Assembly (NCBI RefSeq): GCF_000022025.1
Contig: NC_011886.1
Span: 1,870,980 to 1,934,979, forward strand
Length of the DNA stretch: 64,000 nucleotides
Direction: 5' to 3'
Origin: Pseudarthrobacter chlorophenolicus A6
GTDB taxonomy: Bacteria > Actinomycetota > Actinomycetes > Actinomycetales > Micrococcaceae
The notes beneath the pieces were generated by a model. The model saw only the letters and a list, made by a program, of their open reading frames with translations, was not told the origin of the DNA and did not search any database. A program made the position numbers and the translations under genes. Positions within the stretch are counted from its first letter, which is position 1. Every line of letters starts with the position of its first letter. Below, one piece after another: positions 42,134 through 50,048 of the stretch.

Positions 42134-43750
42134 GTGTTCTTCATGTGGCGTGAACCTATCAGGCAGCGACGACGGGACCTTCCACCCGGTCTTTCCGGCC
42201 GGCCGAATGAAATAGTCCACCCGCAGGAGCGTATAGACGGCCTGGTCGAAGCTGTCATCTCTCTGACCGAAGACCTGAGTCTGAACACCGTGCTCCAGGG
42301 CGTCGCGCAGTCGGCATGCGAACTTGTCGGTACCCGTTACGGTTCCCTGGATGTCCTTGGCGGCGACCAGCAGCTCAGCCAATCCATCACCGCTGACCTT
42401 GAACCCCGTGCCCTACGGCTGCAAGACCTGGGCGAGCATCCCCTGGTTAGGGGCTTTCGTGCCAGCCGGCCGCCAATGACAAGTGTTCTTGGCGTTCCAA
42501 TCAAAGTGCGGGGTCAAATGTTCGGCAATCTCTACCTGACCGAGAAGATCGACGGAGGAGACTTCACGGTCGAGGACGAAAACCTCGCCGCGGCGCTAGC
42601 GGCTGCGGCGGGGGTTGCCATCCAGAACGCCCTGTTGCTCGAAGACAGCAACAGCCGCCGGCGGTGGCTGGAAGCTGGCATGGAAGCCACCGACAGGCTC
42701 CAAGCCCAACCACGTTCCGTCATGGACAACATGGCTTTGATCACCGAAGAAGCTCTGGATGCCTCCGTTTCTTCGTTGTCCCTGATAGCGGAGGTGGCAC
42801 TGGACGGGCGCCTCAAGTGCCGGACTTCCAGCGGGACCCCGTTGGTTCCATGCGGTCAGGAACTCCCGGCGGACCTGGTCGCTGCAGAGGTATTCGCATT
42901 TGGCGTCTCGAGGGCCGTGACCGACCCGCGCCAGGTCTTTGACCAAGTGACAGCAGAAACTCTTGGACCAGTCCTGATCTCGGCTCTCGGCACTAACAGC
43001 TACGGCCACCACGACGACGTCCTAGTTCTCGCCCGGCCAGTCGGAGGAACACCCTATACAGAAGCCGACATTACCTCAAGCGTCCTGTTCGCTTCGAGGA
43101 TTGGCCTGACGCTGGACCTCCTCAAAGCGAACGAGGCAAAAGCAGAGAATGCCCTGTTCACTGACCGTGACCGGATTGCCAAGGACCTGCACGACCTGGT
43201 CATACAACGACTGTTCGCGGCCGGACTGAGCATCCAAAGCCTGCGCCGCACGACCACGGACCCGCACTCCCTCAAGCGCATCACGATCATCACAACGGAA
43301 CTGGATGACTGCATACGGCAGCTACGCGACACCATATACTCCCTTCGGCCTCGGGGACCTGGGAAAGCATTCCTCAGCAGCCGGGTTCTCAGCGTTGTCC
43401 ACAAAGTTGCGGACGCAACCGATTTCGTCCCGCGAGTTCAGTTCTCCGGCCCGGTCGATGACGAAATCAGCGAGGAGGTCCTCGAGCAGCTACTGCCGGT
43501 GCTACAGGAAAGCGTCACTAACGCCATCAAACACTCAGGATCGAAAGACATACGTGTGTTGCTGACCGTCCAGAACGACGCCATCACTCTCCACGTCTCT
43601 GACAAAGGCTGCGGCTTTTACGAGCCCGAACGGATCAGCGGGTTGGGCAACATGAGGGACAGAGCACACAGGCTCGGCGGTACATGCGGCATAGAAAGCA
43701 TCCCAGACAGAGGCACCACCATAAGCTGGTCCGTGCCAGTGTCCCGATGA
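42134..43750 (+). CDS. DevS/DosS-like GAF sensor histidine kinase
   Basis: 538 residues, cytosolic. Two GAF domains (about 40-180 and 200-335) precede a HisKA_3 dimerisation helix (DRDRIAKDLHDLVIQRLF, His near 352) and an HATPase domain (LQESVTNAIKHS, DKGCGFYEP and GLGNMRDRAHRLGG). The overall layout and GAF-A text (RYGSLDVLGG, SVLGVPIKVRGQMFGNLYLTEK) match mycobacterial DosS/DosT. The block holding the heme-ligand His (HHPPM in DosS, from memory) reads SRPPM here (Arg near 112), and about 23 residues before it are missing. Heme binding is therefore doubtful. The first ATG (MFFMWREP) is used; MWREP is possible. Confidence 0.85.
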   Translation: MFFMWREPIRQRRRDLPPGLSGRPNEIVHPQERIDGLVEAVISLTEDLSLNTVLQGVAQSACELVGTRYGSLDVLGGDQQLSQSITADLEPRALRLQDLGEHPLVRGFRASRPPMTSVLGVPIKVRGQMFGNLYLTEKIDGGDFTVEDENLAAALAAAAGVAIQNALLLEDSNSRRRWLEAGMEATDRLQAQPRSVMDNMALITEEALDASVSSLSLIAEVALDGRLKCRTSSGTPLVPCGQELPADLVAAEVFAFGVSRAVTDPRQVFDQVTAETLGPVLISALGTNSYGHHDDVLVLARPVGGTPYTEADITSSVLFASRIGLTLDLLKANEAKAENALFTDRDRIAKDLHDLVIQRLFAAGLSIQSLRRTTTDPHSLKRITIITTELDDCIRQLRDTIYSLRPRGPGKAFLSSRVLSVVHKVADATDFVPRVQFSGPVDDEISEEVLEQLLPVLQESVTNAIKHSGSKDIRVLLTVQNDAITLHVSDKGCGFYEPERISGLGNMRDRAHRLGGTCGIESIPDRGTTISWSVPVSR

Positions 43751-43828
43751 TGACGCCATATTCCGGTGGCGGCAGACTTAGTGGAACTGCCCAGCTGGCG
43801 TCGGACACGGCACGCCTTAAGCACAGAG

Positions 43829-44503
43829 TCAGAACAATCCTTCGTCGTCAGACGATATGTAGGCAGGCTTGCTGCGTGCAAAACCTAGCCCCTCCAACAC
43901 CGAGGAAACGCAACCAGCGATCACCTGGCCGGGGAGTATCAATTTCTGCTCAATCTGTCGGTTGGTCATCCCGGTCGCCATAAAGAAGAGCACTTCCCGT
44001 TCCCTGGTCGTCATGGTTCCCAGCGAGGTCGCAGCAGCAGCCTTGAGGCGTTCGGCAATCCGTTCCCTGAGTGCAGGCCGAATCAAGATAGTCCCCCTGG
44101 CCGCACGGCGAACGGCGTTCGCCAGTTCCGTATTGTCCCCAACCTGCTTGAGTACGTATCCTGACGCACCCCCTAGAACTGTTGCCCGCGCAGCACGGTC
44201 CTCGTCATACCCGGACAGAAGAAGACATGTCACCGGATCTGTTCTGGAGCGTAGAGCTCGGCACACCTCTATGCCAGTCCCGTCCGGAAGCCGGTCGTCC
44301 AAAACCGCGATATCGGGCTGCAGAAGTGCAGCTGATCGTATGGCCTCCGCGGCCGAACTGCCCTCACCCACGATCTCGAACCCCTCATCCTCGAACAATT
44401 CCCGGAGTCCCTGCCGGACCAGCTCATGGTCGGTGACGATGAATACACGGATGGGCGCAGCGGAGGCTTGTTCCCCGCCTCTGGGTGCTGCTGGCGTCTC
44501 CAT
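43829..44503 (-). CDS. LuxR/NarL-family response regulator, DevR-like
   Basis: 224 residues from the ATG at 44503 with GAGGAAG upstream. The receiver domain has the phospho-Asp in IAVLDDRLPDGTG (about 69) and Lys in GYVLKQVG. The acidic pair normally read as DD is TD here (IVTDHELVRQGL). The C-terminal HTH begins LGTMTTREREVLFFMATGMT, but the recognition helix reads GQVIAGCVSSVL where DevR has EKTVKNYVS-type residues. It faces the DevS-like kinase tail to tail, an uncommon arrangement for a cognate pair. It is probably its partner, but both are diverged. Confidence 0.8.
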   Translation of the reverse strand: METPAAPRGGEQASAAPIRVFIVTDHELVRQGLRELFEDEGFEIVGEGSSAAEAIRSAALLQPDIAVLDDRLPDGTGIEVCRALRSRTDPVTCLLLSGYDEDRAARATVLGGASGYVLKQVGDNTELANAVRRAARGTILIRPALRERIAERLKAAAATSLGTMTTREREVLFFMATGMTNRQIEQKLILPGQVIAGCVSSVLEGLGFARSKPAYISSDDEGLF

Positions 44504-44659
44504 CACGTACTTCCTCGATAGGGGCCCGGACGGCCGAACACTGCAACGGTCAGCACGGGTAGAAAGTGGATTTGCAGCCATCATCACCGGCCTGAGTCCC
44601 ACTGCGGCAGTGCCAAAGGTCCGGGTCAAGTTGCATAGGTCTGGAAATCATAGGAGGTC
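44504..44659. other. Upstream region of the DevR-like gene
   Basis: The open frame extends over part of this stretch, but there is no homology before the METPAAP start. No clear Dos-box palindrome was seen. Confidence 0.35.
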
Positions 44660-44890
44660 TTAACGGGACGACAGAATTTGGAAGGGAGCCTTTGCTGAAG
44701 CCAGAGTGTGCTTGTAGGCACTGGCCCAAAAGTCCACCACTTCATGTGCCGGGGAGCGGACGACGACTTGACTGTTGCGCTTTTTCATTCGCGGCCGACA
44801 ACAAAGGGTTTCAGCGACGTAGACAACCGTACATTCCTCCCTTTGTCCAGCCAAGGGAGTGTTGAGAGTGTCCACAATTGCGTCGGACAT
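44660..44890 (-). CDS. Hypothetical 76-residue protein
   Basis: ATG at 44890 (MSDAIVDTLNTPLAGQREE), ending SAKAPFQILSSR. It contains a Cys pair (ETLCCRPRMKKRNS) and a helix-like VVDFWASAYKHTLAS. I recognise no family. The codon pattern is only weakly typical, so it may be spurious. Confidence 0.3.
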   Translation of the reverse strand: MSDAIVDTLNTPLAGQREECTVVYVAETLCCRPRMKKRNSQVVVRSPAHEVVDFWASAYKHTLASAKAPFQILSSR

Positions 44891-45015
44891 GACACTATGC
44901 CCGACGTAAGTACGGCCTCCCGGCACCGGCGTGTCCGATCGCCGCCGATCAGGACAAGGCTGTCCTGGGCGTAGCTCTAACGGAGCTGCGGTTCCTTGAC
45001 GTCGGGTTGCTGGGC

Positions 45016-45252
45016 TTATTTGGTCGCCGGTGGCATTTCGCCATTGGCGGTGGCTTCGATCCAGTCCACGGCCACGTCGGTAAGTTGGAGCCCGTCCGCT
45101 GTGTCGCCGTCCCACCAGTCGGAGTCCCTGCTGCCACCGGTGGCCGACATGATCTCGTTGACGACCGGAGAGGTCAGGCCCTCTCCGTTGTGCGTGGTCA
45201 GCCAGTTGCGGGTTTCTTCGCTGACAAGGGGCCACCATTCATCGATCTTCAC
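45016..45252 (-). CDS. Conserved hypothetical protein
   Basis: 78 residues from a GTG (MKIDEWWPLVSEETRNWL). It is acidic, with tryptophans spaced through it (WWDGDTADGLQLTDVAVDWIEA), a short cytosolic type seen in Arthrobacter-like genomes. No motif tells its function. It is divergent from the kdp operon. Confidence 0.5.
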   Translation of the reverse strand: MKIDEWWPLVSEETRNWLTTHNGEGLTSPVVNEIMSATGGSRDSDWWDGDTADGLQLTDVAVDWIEATANGEMPPATK

Positions 45253-45423
45253 GGACCCAGTGTGGCGCCCGGAAAAGGGGCCGGTAAAGATGCGGAGCGT
45301 TAATAGTTTGTAAGTATCGGCGTCCTGGCCGTTAGGGATGTGTAAAGGACGGGGGCCGGTTCTTACGGCGGGTGTTGACTGCTTTTACGGCCGCAAGGTG
45401 CTGCCGTGAAAAGGGGTTGTGTC

Positions 45424-45519
45424 ATGGTCGATCTGGCCGTTGTGGCGATTTTTCTGGTGCTGGCGGGCTTGGCCGTCTGGTGTCTGTCCGCGCTCTCGAA
45501 GCTGGTGGACGGGAAATGA
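45424..45519 (+). CDS. 31-residue membrane micro-protein ahead of kdpF
   Basis: ATG preceded by AAGGGG, encoding MVDLAVVAIFLVLAGLAVWC and a short basic end (LSALSKLVDGK), a single transmembrane helix. Its stop overlaps the kdpF ATG by 4 bp (ATGA), the same coupling as elsewhere in the operon. It is not KdpF, which follows, but may be a second small subunit or stabiliser of the Kdp complex; that role is an inference. Confidence 0.65.
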   Translation: MVDLAVVAIFLVLAGLAVWCLSALSKLVDGK

Positions 45520-45614
45520 ACGGCGAAATCATCGCATGGGCGGTGCTGGGCCTTGTGGCCCTGGCCTTGTGTGTTTATCTGGTGGACCAGCTGTTCCGCC
45601 CCGGAGGGCGGTGA
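45516..45614 (+). CDS. kdpF: K(+)-transporting ATPase subunit KdpF
   Basis: 32 residues with one helix, ALGLVALALCVYLVDQLFRP within its frame, closing with the usual Y-L-x-x-x-L-x-R-P pattern. KdpF stabilises the KdpABC complex. It overlaps the preceding micro-ORF and lies 3 nt before kdpA. Confidence 0.82.
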   Translation: MNGEIIAWAVLGLVALALCVYLVDQLFRPGGR

Positions 45615-45617
45615 GTC

Positions 45618-47258
45618 ATGCAGTTCAACATCTTCTCGTTCATCACTCAAATAGCGGTCCTGGTTGTCGCGCTCGGCGCTGTGCACCGTCCGCTGGGCGC
45701 CTACCTTGCGAAGGTTGCGGACGACGGCGGCCACTTCCGTTGGGAGCGATGGGTCTACCGGGCGGCCGGCGTAGGGTCGGACAGCGGGCAGACCTGGAAC
45801 GCCTATGCGCGCAGCGTCCTGGCGTTTTCGATCGCTGGTGTCCTTGTTGTCTACGTCGCGCAGCGCATCCAACCGTTGCTGTCCGGGGGACAGGCCGCCG
45901 GCGTTGACCCGTGGGTCGCGATGAACACCGCGGTGTCGTTTGTGACCAACACGAATTGGCAGGCTTACGTGCCCGAGTCGACGCTCGGTTTCGTGGTGCA
46001 GATGGCTTTCCTCGCGGTCCAGAACTTCGTGTCGGCCGCTCTGGGTATTGCGGTGTCGTTCGCTCTCATGCGCGGCTTCGCCCGTCGGAGTTCTGGTTCG
46101 CTGGGTAACTTCTGGGTTGACCTCACGCGGTTGACGTTCCGCGTCCTGTTGCCGTTGTCGGCGGTCGCCGCGGTGGTGCTCCTGAGCGCCGGTGTTGTCC
46201 AGAACTTCTGGCCTGCTGAGGTGCATAACGCGGTCACTGGGGTGTCCCAGTCGATTCCGGGCGGCCCTGTCGCAAGCCAGGAGGCCATCAAGGTACTCGG
46301 CACTAACGGCGGCGGGTACTTCAACGCGAACTCGGCGCACCCCTTCGAGAACCCCTCTTCGTTCACCAATCTGTTCGAGGTGTTCCTCATTCTGCTGATC
46401 CCCTCGGCCCTGCCTTACACGTTCGGCCGCATGGTGGGCGACCGGAAACAGGGCTACACGGTCCTGACGGTGATGGCCTCGCTGTGGTTGATCTCGATGA
46501 CGGCGATGGCCTGGACCATGGCCGCCGCCCCGGATCTGGGTGAGGGCCTGGAGCAACGCTTCGGCCCGGCCGCCAGCGGCATCTTTGCGACGTCGACCAC
46601 CTTGACCTCGACCGGTGCGGTCAACGCGTCCCACGACTCGCTTCCGCCGCTGGCCGGCGGTATGGCGATGTTCAACATGATGCTGGGCGAGGTTGCGCCC
46701 GGCGGGGTTGGTTCAGGGCTCTACGGGATGCTCGTCCTGGCCATTGTGGCGGTGTTCCTCGCCGGGCTGATGGTCGGCCGGACCCCGGAGTACCTGGGCA
46801 AGAAGATCCAGGCCCGGCACATGACTCTTGCTGCCTTGTACTTGCTGGTAACCCCGGTTCTGGTGCTGGTCCTTACCGGGGCTGCCACCCTTGTCCCGGA
46901 CGCCGTAGCCCAGGCACCCGCCCAAGGACCGCATCAGTTCAGCGAACTCCTGTACGCCTTCACTTCCGGTGCCAACAACAACGGATCCGCATTCGGGGGC
47001 ATCACCACCTCCGGCCCGCTCCTGTCGACGCTGATGGCGGCCGCAATGTGGCTGGGCCGGATCCTGCCTATCGTGCTGGTCCTCGCCCTGGCGGGATGCT
47101 TCGCAGCCCAGGAACCCATCCCGCCGTCGCCCGGAACGTTGGCCACCTACGGGCCGCTGTTCGCCGGGCTCCTTGGCGCCGTGACCTTCCTCCTGACCGC
47201 ACTGAACTACTTCCCGGCACTCGCGCTGGGACCCATCGCAGAGGGAACCTTCCAATGA
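45618..47258 (+). CDS. kdpA: K(+)-transporting ATPase subunit A
   Basis: The channel-like potassium-binding subunit; 546 residues with about ten helices. Selectivity-filter-type segments are visible ([46 protein letters not shown], and [13 protein letters not shown]). The stop overlaps the kdpB ATG (ATGA). Confidence 0.96.
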   Translation: MQFNIFSFITQIAVLVVALGAVHRPLGAYLAKVADDGGHFRWERWVYRAAGVGSDSGQTWNAYARSVLAFSIAGVLVVYVAQRIQPLLSGGQAAGVDPWVAMNTAVSFVTNTNWQAYVPESTLGFVVQMAFLAVQNFVSAALGIAVSFALMRGFARRSSGSLGNFWVDLTRLTFRVLLPLSAVAAVVLLSAGVVQNFWPAEVHNAVTGVSQSIPGGPVASQEAIKVLGTNGGGYFNANSAHPFENPSSFTNLFEVFLILLIPSALPYTFGRMVGDRKQGYTVLTVMASLWLISMTAMAWTMAAAPDLGEGLEQRFGPAASGIFATSTTLTSTGAVNASHDSLPPLAGGMAMFNMMLGEVAPGGVGSGLYGMLVLAIVAVFLAGLMVGRTPEYLGKKIQARHMTLAALYLLVTPVLVLVLTGAATLVPDAVAQAPAQGPHQFSELLYAFTSGANNNGSAFGGITTSGPLLSTLMAAAMWLGRILPIVLVLALAGCFAAQEPIPPSPGTLATYGPLFAGLLGAVTFLLTALNYFPALALGPIAEGTFQ

Positions 47259-49420
47259 CCACCACCCATAACCCCCAACGCCCTGCCGAACCAGTCGGGC
47301 AACCGCATGGAGCCCCGGGCCATGTGCCCGCCCCGCGTGTGACCGAACTGTCCGGACACGCTTACAAACGCCGGAGGGCCTTCAACCGCCAGCTCGTCCT
47401 TGGCGCCGTGCCGCAATCGTTCATCAAGCTGAACCCGCGGCAGATGGCCGGCTCCCCGGTCATGTTCACCGTCCTCGTCGGCACGGCCGTCTCGGCCGTA
47501 GCGTGCGGCTTCCAAATCGCCCAGGGCAGCCCGGACGCCGTGTTCAGCGTCGTGATCACGGCGTGGCTGCTGCTGACAGTCCTGTTCGCCAACTTTTCCG
47601 AAGCCCTCGCGGAAGGACGTGGCAAGGCCCAGGCGGACAGTCTCCGAGAAGGGCGCGAAGGCCTGATGGCCCGGAGGCTCCGTGGATCCACCGAAGAGCA
47701 GGTCCCGGCACCGGATCTGCGCAAGGGCGATCTCGTCGTCTGCGAGATCGGGGATACCATCCCGTCCGACGGGGAGATTATCGAGGGCCTGGCGATGGTT
47801 GACGAGTCCGCCATTACCGGAGAATCGGCGCCAGTAATCCGAGAGGCGGGCGGCGACCGTTCCGCGGTCACCGGTGGCACCAGGGTCATCTCGGACCGAA
47901 TCACCGTCCGCATCACCGCTGAACCGGGATCCACGTTTATTGACCGGATGATCGCTCTGGTCGAAGGGTCCGAGCGGCAGAAGACGCCCAACGAGATCGC
48001 CCTCCACGTCCTGCTCGTAGCCCTTACTATCGTGTTCCTTGCCGTGACTGTGGCCTTGGTACCGTTCGCCAATCTTGCCGGCGGCATCCCATCCCCGGTT
48101 GTACTTGTTGCCCTGCTGGTGTGCCTGATCCCCACCACGATCGGGGCACTCGTCCCGGCCATCGGAATCGCCGGCATGGACCGCCTCGTGAGGCACAACG
48201 TCCTGGCAACCAGCGGCCGCGCCGTCGAGACGGCCGGGGACATCACCACGCTGCTGCTGGACAAGACCGGAACCATCACCTTCGGCAACCGCCGCGCCGT
48301 AGACTTCCTCCCCGCACCGGGCGTACCCCGGGATGAGTTTATCGAGGCGGCAAGGTTGTCCTCCCTCGCTGACGAAACTCCGGAAGGCCGTTCCATTGTG
48401 GATCTCGCTGTTGGGCGCGGTGCTGCAGGCCCGGGACTGGACGAGCTCGCCCGGGAAAGGCCGGGGGCCGTTACCGCCGTCGACTTCACCGCCGTGACCC
48501 GGATGAGCGGTCTCGACGACGGCCCCCGCCGCTACCGGAAGGGCGCGGCCTCCGCCGTCAGCCGCTGGATTTTTGAACTGGATGGGATCCTGCCCGATGA
48601 AGCACGTGACGACGTCGACCGGATATCCCGCGGTGGCGGCACCCCGCTGGTGGTAGCGGTGGCCGACGGCGGGCGGGCACGCGTGCTCGGCACCGTGCAC
48701 CTCGCGGACGTGGTCAAGCCCGGCATCGCGGAACGCTTCGCGGCGTTGCGGCGCATGGGCATCCGCACAGTGATGATCACCGGTGACAACAAGCTCACTG
48801 CTGCAGCGATTGCCCGTGAAGCCGGAGTGGACGACTACCTGGCCGAAGCCACCCCGGAGGACAAGCTCGCCCGTATCCGGCAGGAACAGGCTGCCGGGCA
48901 ACTCGTGGCCATGACCGGCGACGGCACAAATGACGCGCCCGCCTTGGCCGCGGCGGACGTGGGCGTGGCCATGAATTCCGGTACTCAAGCCGCCAAGGAG
49001 GCCGCCAACATGGTGGACCTCGACTCGGACCCGACGAAGCTCATTGACGTGGTCGCGATCGGCAAGCAACTGCTGATCACCCGCGGTTCGCTCACCACGT
49101 TCTCCGTGGCAAACGACATCGCGAAGTACTTCGCGATCATCCCCGCCCTGTTCGTCGCGGTCTACCCGGGTCTGGACGTGCTCAACATCATGGGATTGAC
49201 CAGTCCCAAAAGTGCGGTGCTCTCAGCGGTCATCTTCAACGCGGTCATCATCGTCCTGCTCGTCCCGCTTGCGCTGCGCGGTGTCCGCTACCGGCCGGTT
49301 AGCGCCCAGCAGGCACTCCACCGGAACCTGTTGATCTACGGGGCCGGCGGAATCATCATTCCCTTCATCGGCATCAAAATCATCGACCTGCTCCTGGCCG
49401 TCGTGCCGGGCCTGCATTAA
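47255..49420 (+). CDS. kdpB: K(+)-transporting ATPase ATP-binding subunit B
   Basis: The P-type ATPase subunit that energises KdpA; 721 residues. It has [20 protein letters not shown], the phosphorylation site [13 protein letters not shown] (Asp), [14 protein letters not shown] and [19 protein letters not shown]. The start at 47255 replaces a longer upstream frame that lies inside kdpA. Confidence 0.97.
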   Translation: MTTTHNPQRPAEPVGQPHGAPGHVPAPRVTELSGHAYKRRRAFNRQLVLGAVPQSFIKLNPRQMAGSPVMFTVLVGTAVSAVACGFQIAQGSPDAVFSVVITAWLLLTVLFANFSEALAEGRGKAQADSLREGREGLMARRLRGSTEEQVPAPDLRKGDLVVCEIGDTIPSDGEIIEGLAMVDESAITGESAPVIREAGGDRSAVTGGTRVISDRITVRITAEPGSTFIDRMIALVEGSERQKTPNEIALHVLLVALTIVFLAVTVALVPFANLAGGIPSPVVLVALLVCLIPTTIGALVPAIGIAGMDRLVRHNVLATSGRAVETAGDITTLLLDKTGTITFGNRRAVDFLPAPGVPRDEFIEAARLSSLADETPEGRSIVDLAVGRGAAGPGLDELARERPGAVTAVDFTAVTRMSGLDDGPRRYRKGAASAVSRWIFELDGILPDEARDDVDRISRGGGTPLVVAVADGGRARVLGTVHLADVVKPGIAERFAALRRMGIRTVMITGDNKLTAAAIAREAGVDDYLAEATPEDKLARIRQEQAAGQLVAMTGDGTNDAPALAAADVGVAMNSGTQAAKEAANMVDLDSDPTKLIDVVAIGKQLLITRGSLTTFSVANDIAKYFAIIPALFVAVYPGLDVLNIMGLTSPKSAVLSAVIFNAVIIVLLVPLALRGVRYRPVSAQQALHRNLLIYGAGGIIIPFIGIKIIDLLLAVVPGLH

Positions 49421-49432
49421 AGGAGCCATCAC

Positions 49433-50014
49433 ATGACCGCCTACCTTCGACAACTTGGCACCTCGATCCGGTTCCTTGCAATAGCCACATTGCTCCTCGG
49501 TCTCATCTATCCGCTGGCCATTTTTGGGGCTGGCCAGGCAGTCATGCCGGCCCAAGCCAACGGATCCATCGGTGAACTTGATGGCCGCCCGGCAGCATCG
49601 ACTCTCCTGGCCCAGGCTGTCCCCGCAGGCGAAGACCGGTTCTTCCATCCCCGGCCGTCCGCCGTCAGGTGGGACCCCTCTTCGTCGGGTGCATCCAACC
49701 TCGGTCCGTCGGATCCCGCACGCAGTGCAGCTGCCGAGGAAGAACGCGCCGCGGTGGCCGTGCGTGAGGGCGTGCCCGCCGCATCGGTGCCCGCCGACGC
49801 CGTCACAGCATCTGCGTCGGGACTGGACCCGGACATCTCCGTCGCGTACGCCCAGCTTCAGGCGCCGCGTGTTGCCAGGGCCGCTGGCCTCAGCATGGAG
49901 GAAGTCGGCCAGCTCATCACGGACGCCACCACCAGCCCGGTCCTGGGGCTGCTTGGCCAGCCCGCTGTCAATAGCACCAGGCTCAACCTCGCTGTCGCGG
50001 GACGCGTCAAGTAG
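49433..50014 (+). CDS. kdpC: K(+)-transporting ATPase subunit C
   Basis: 193 residues with one N-terminal helix (FLAIATLLLGLIYPLAIFGAG) and a periplasmic-type domain ending NLAVAGRVK. SGASNLGPSDP, DAVTASASGLDPDIS and VNSTRLNLA are family features. It anchors KdpA to KdpB. Confidence 0.94.
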   Translation: MTAYLRQLGTSIRFLAIATLLLGLIYPLAIFGAGQAVMPAQANGSIGELDGRPAASTLLAQAVPAGEDRFFHPRPSAVRWDPSSSGASNLGPSDPARSAAAEEERAAVAVREGVPAASVPADAVTASASGLDPDISVAYAQLQAPRVARAAGLSMEEVGQLITDATTSPVLGLLGQPAVNSTRLNLAVAGRVK

Positions 50015-50048
50015 GGCTATAACTGGGGAGGCTGGAACAATCAGAGCT

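Noticed and set aside
30172..45400. An attR copy of the tRNA-Leu 3' end closing the island
   Set aside because: I did not see a second copy of the tRNA 3' segment by eye; this needs a computed search, so no element boundary is claimed.
47207..49069. A 620-residue frame antisense to kdpB
   Set aside because: A shadow of kdpB with no motifs of its own.
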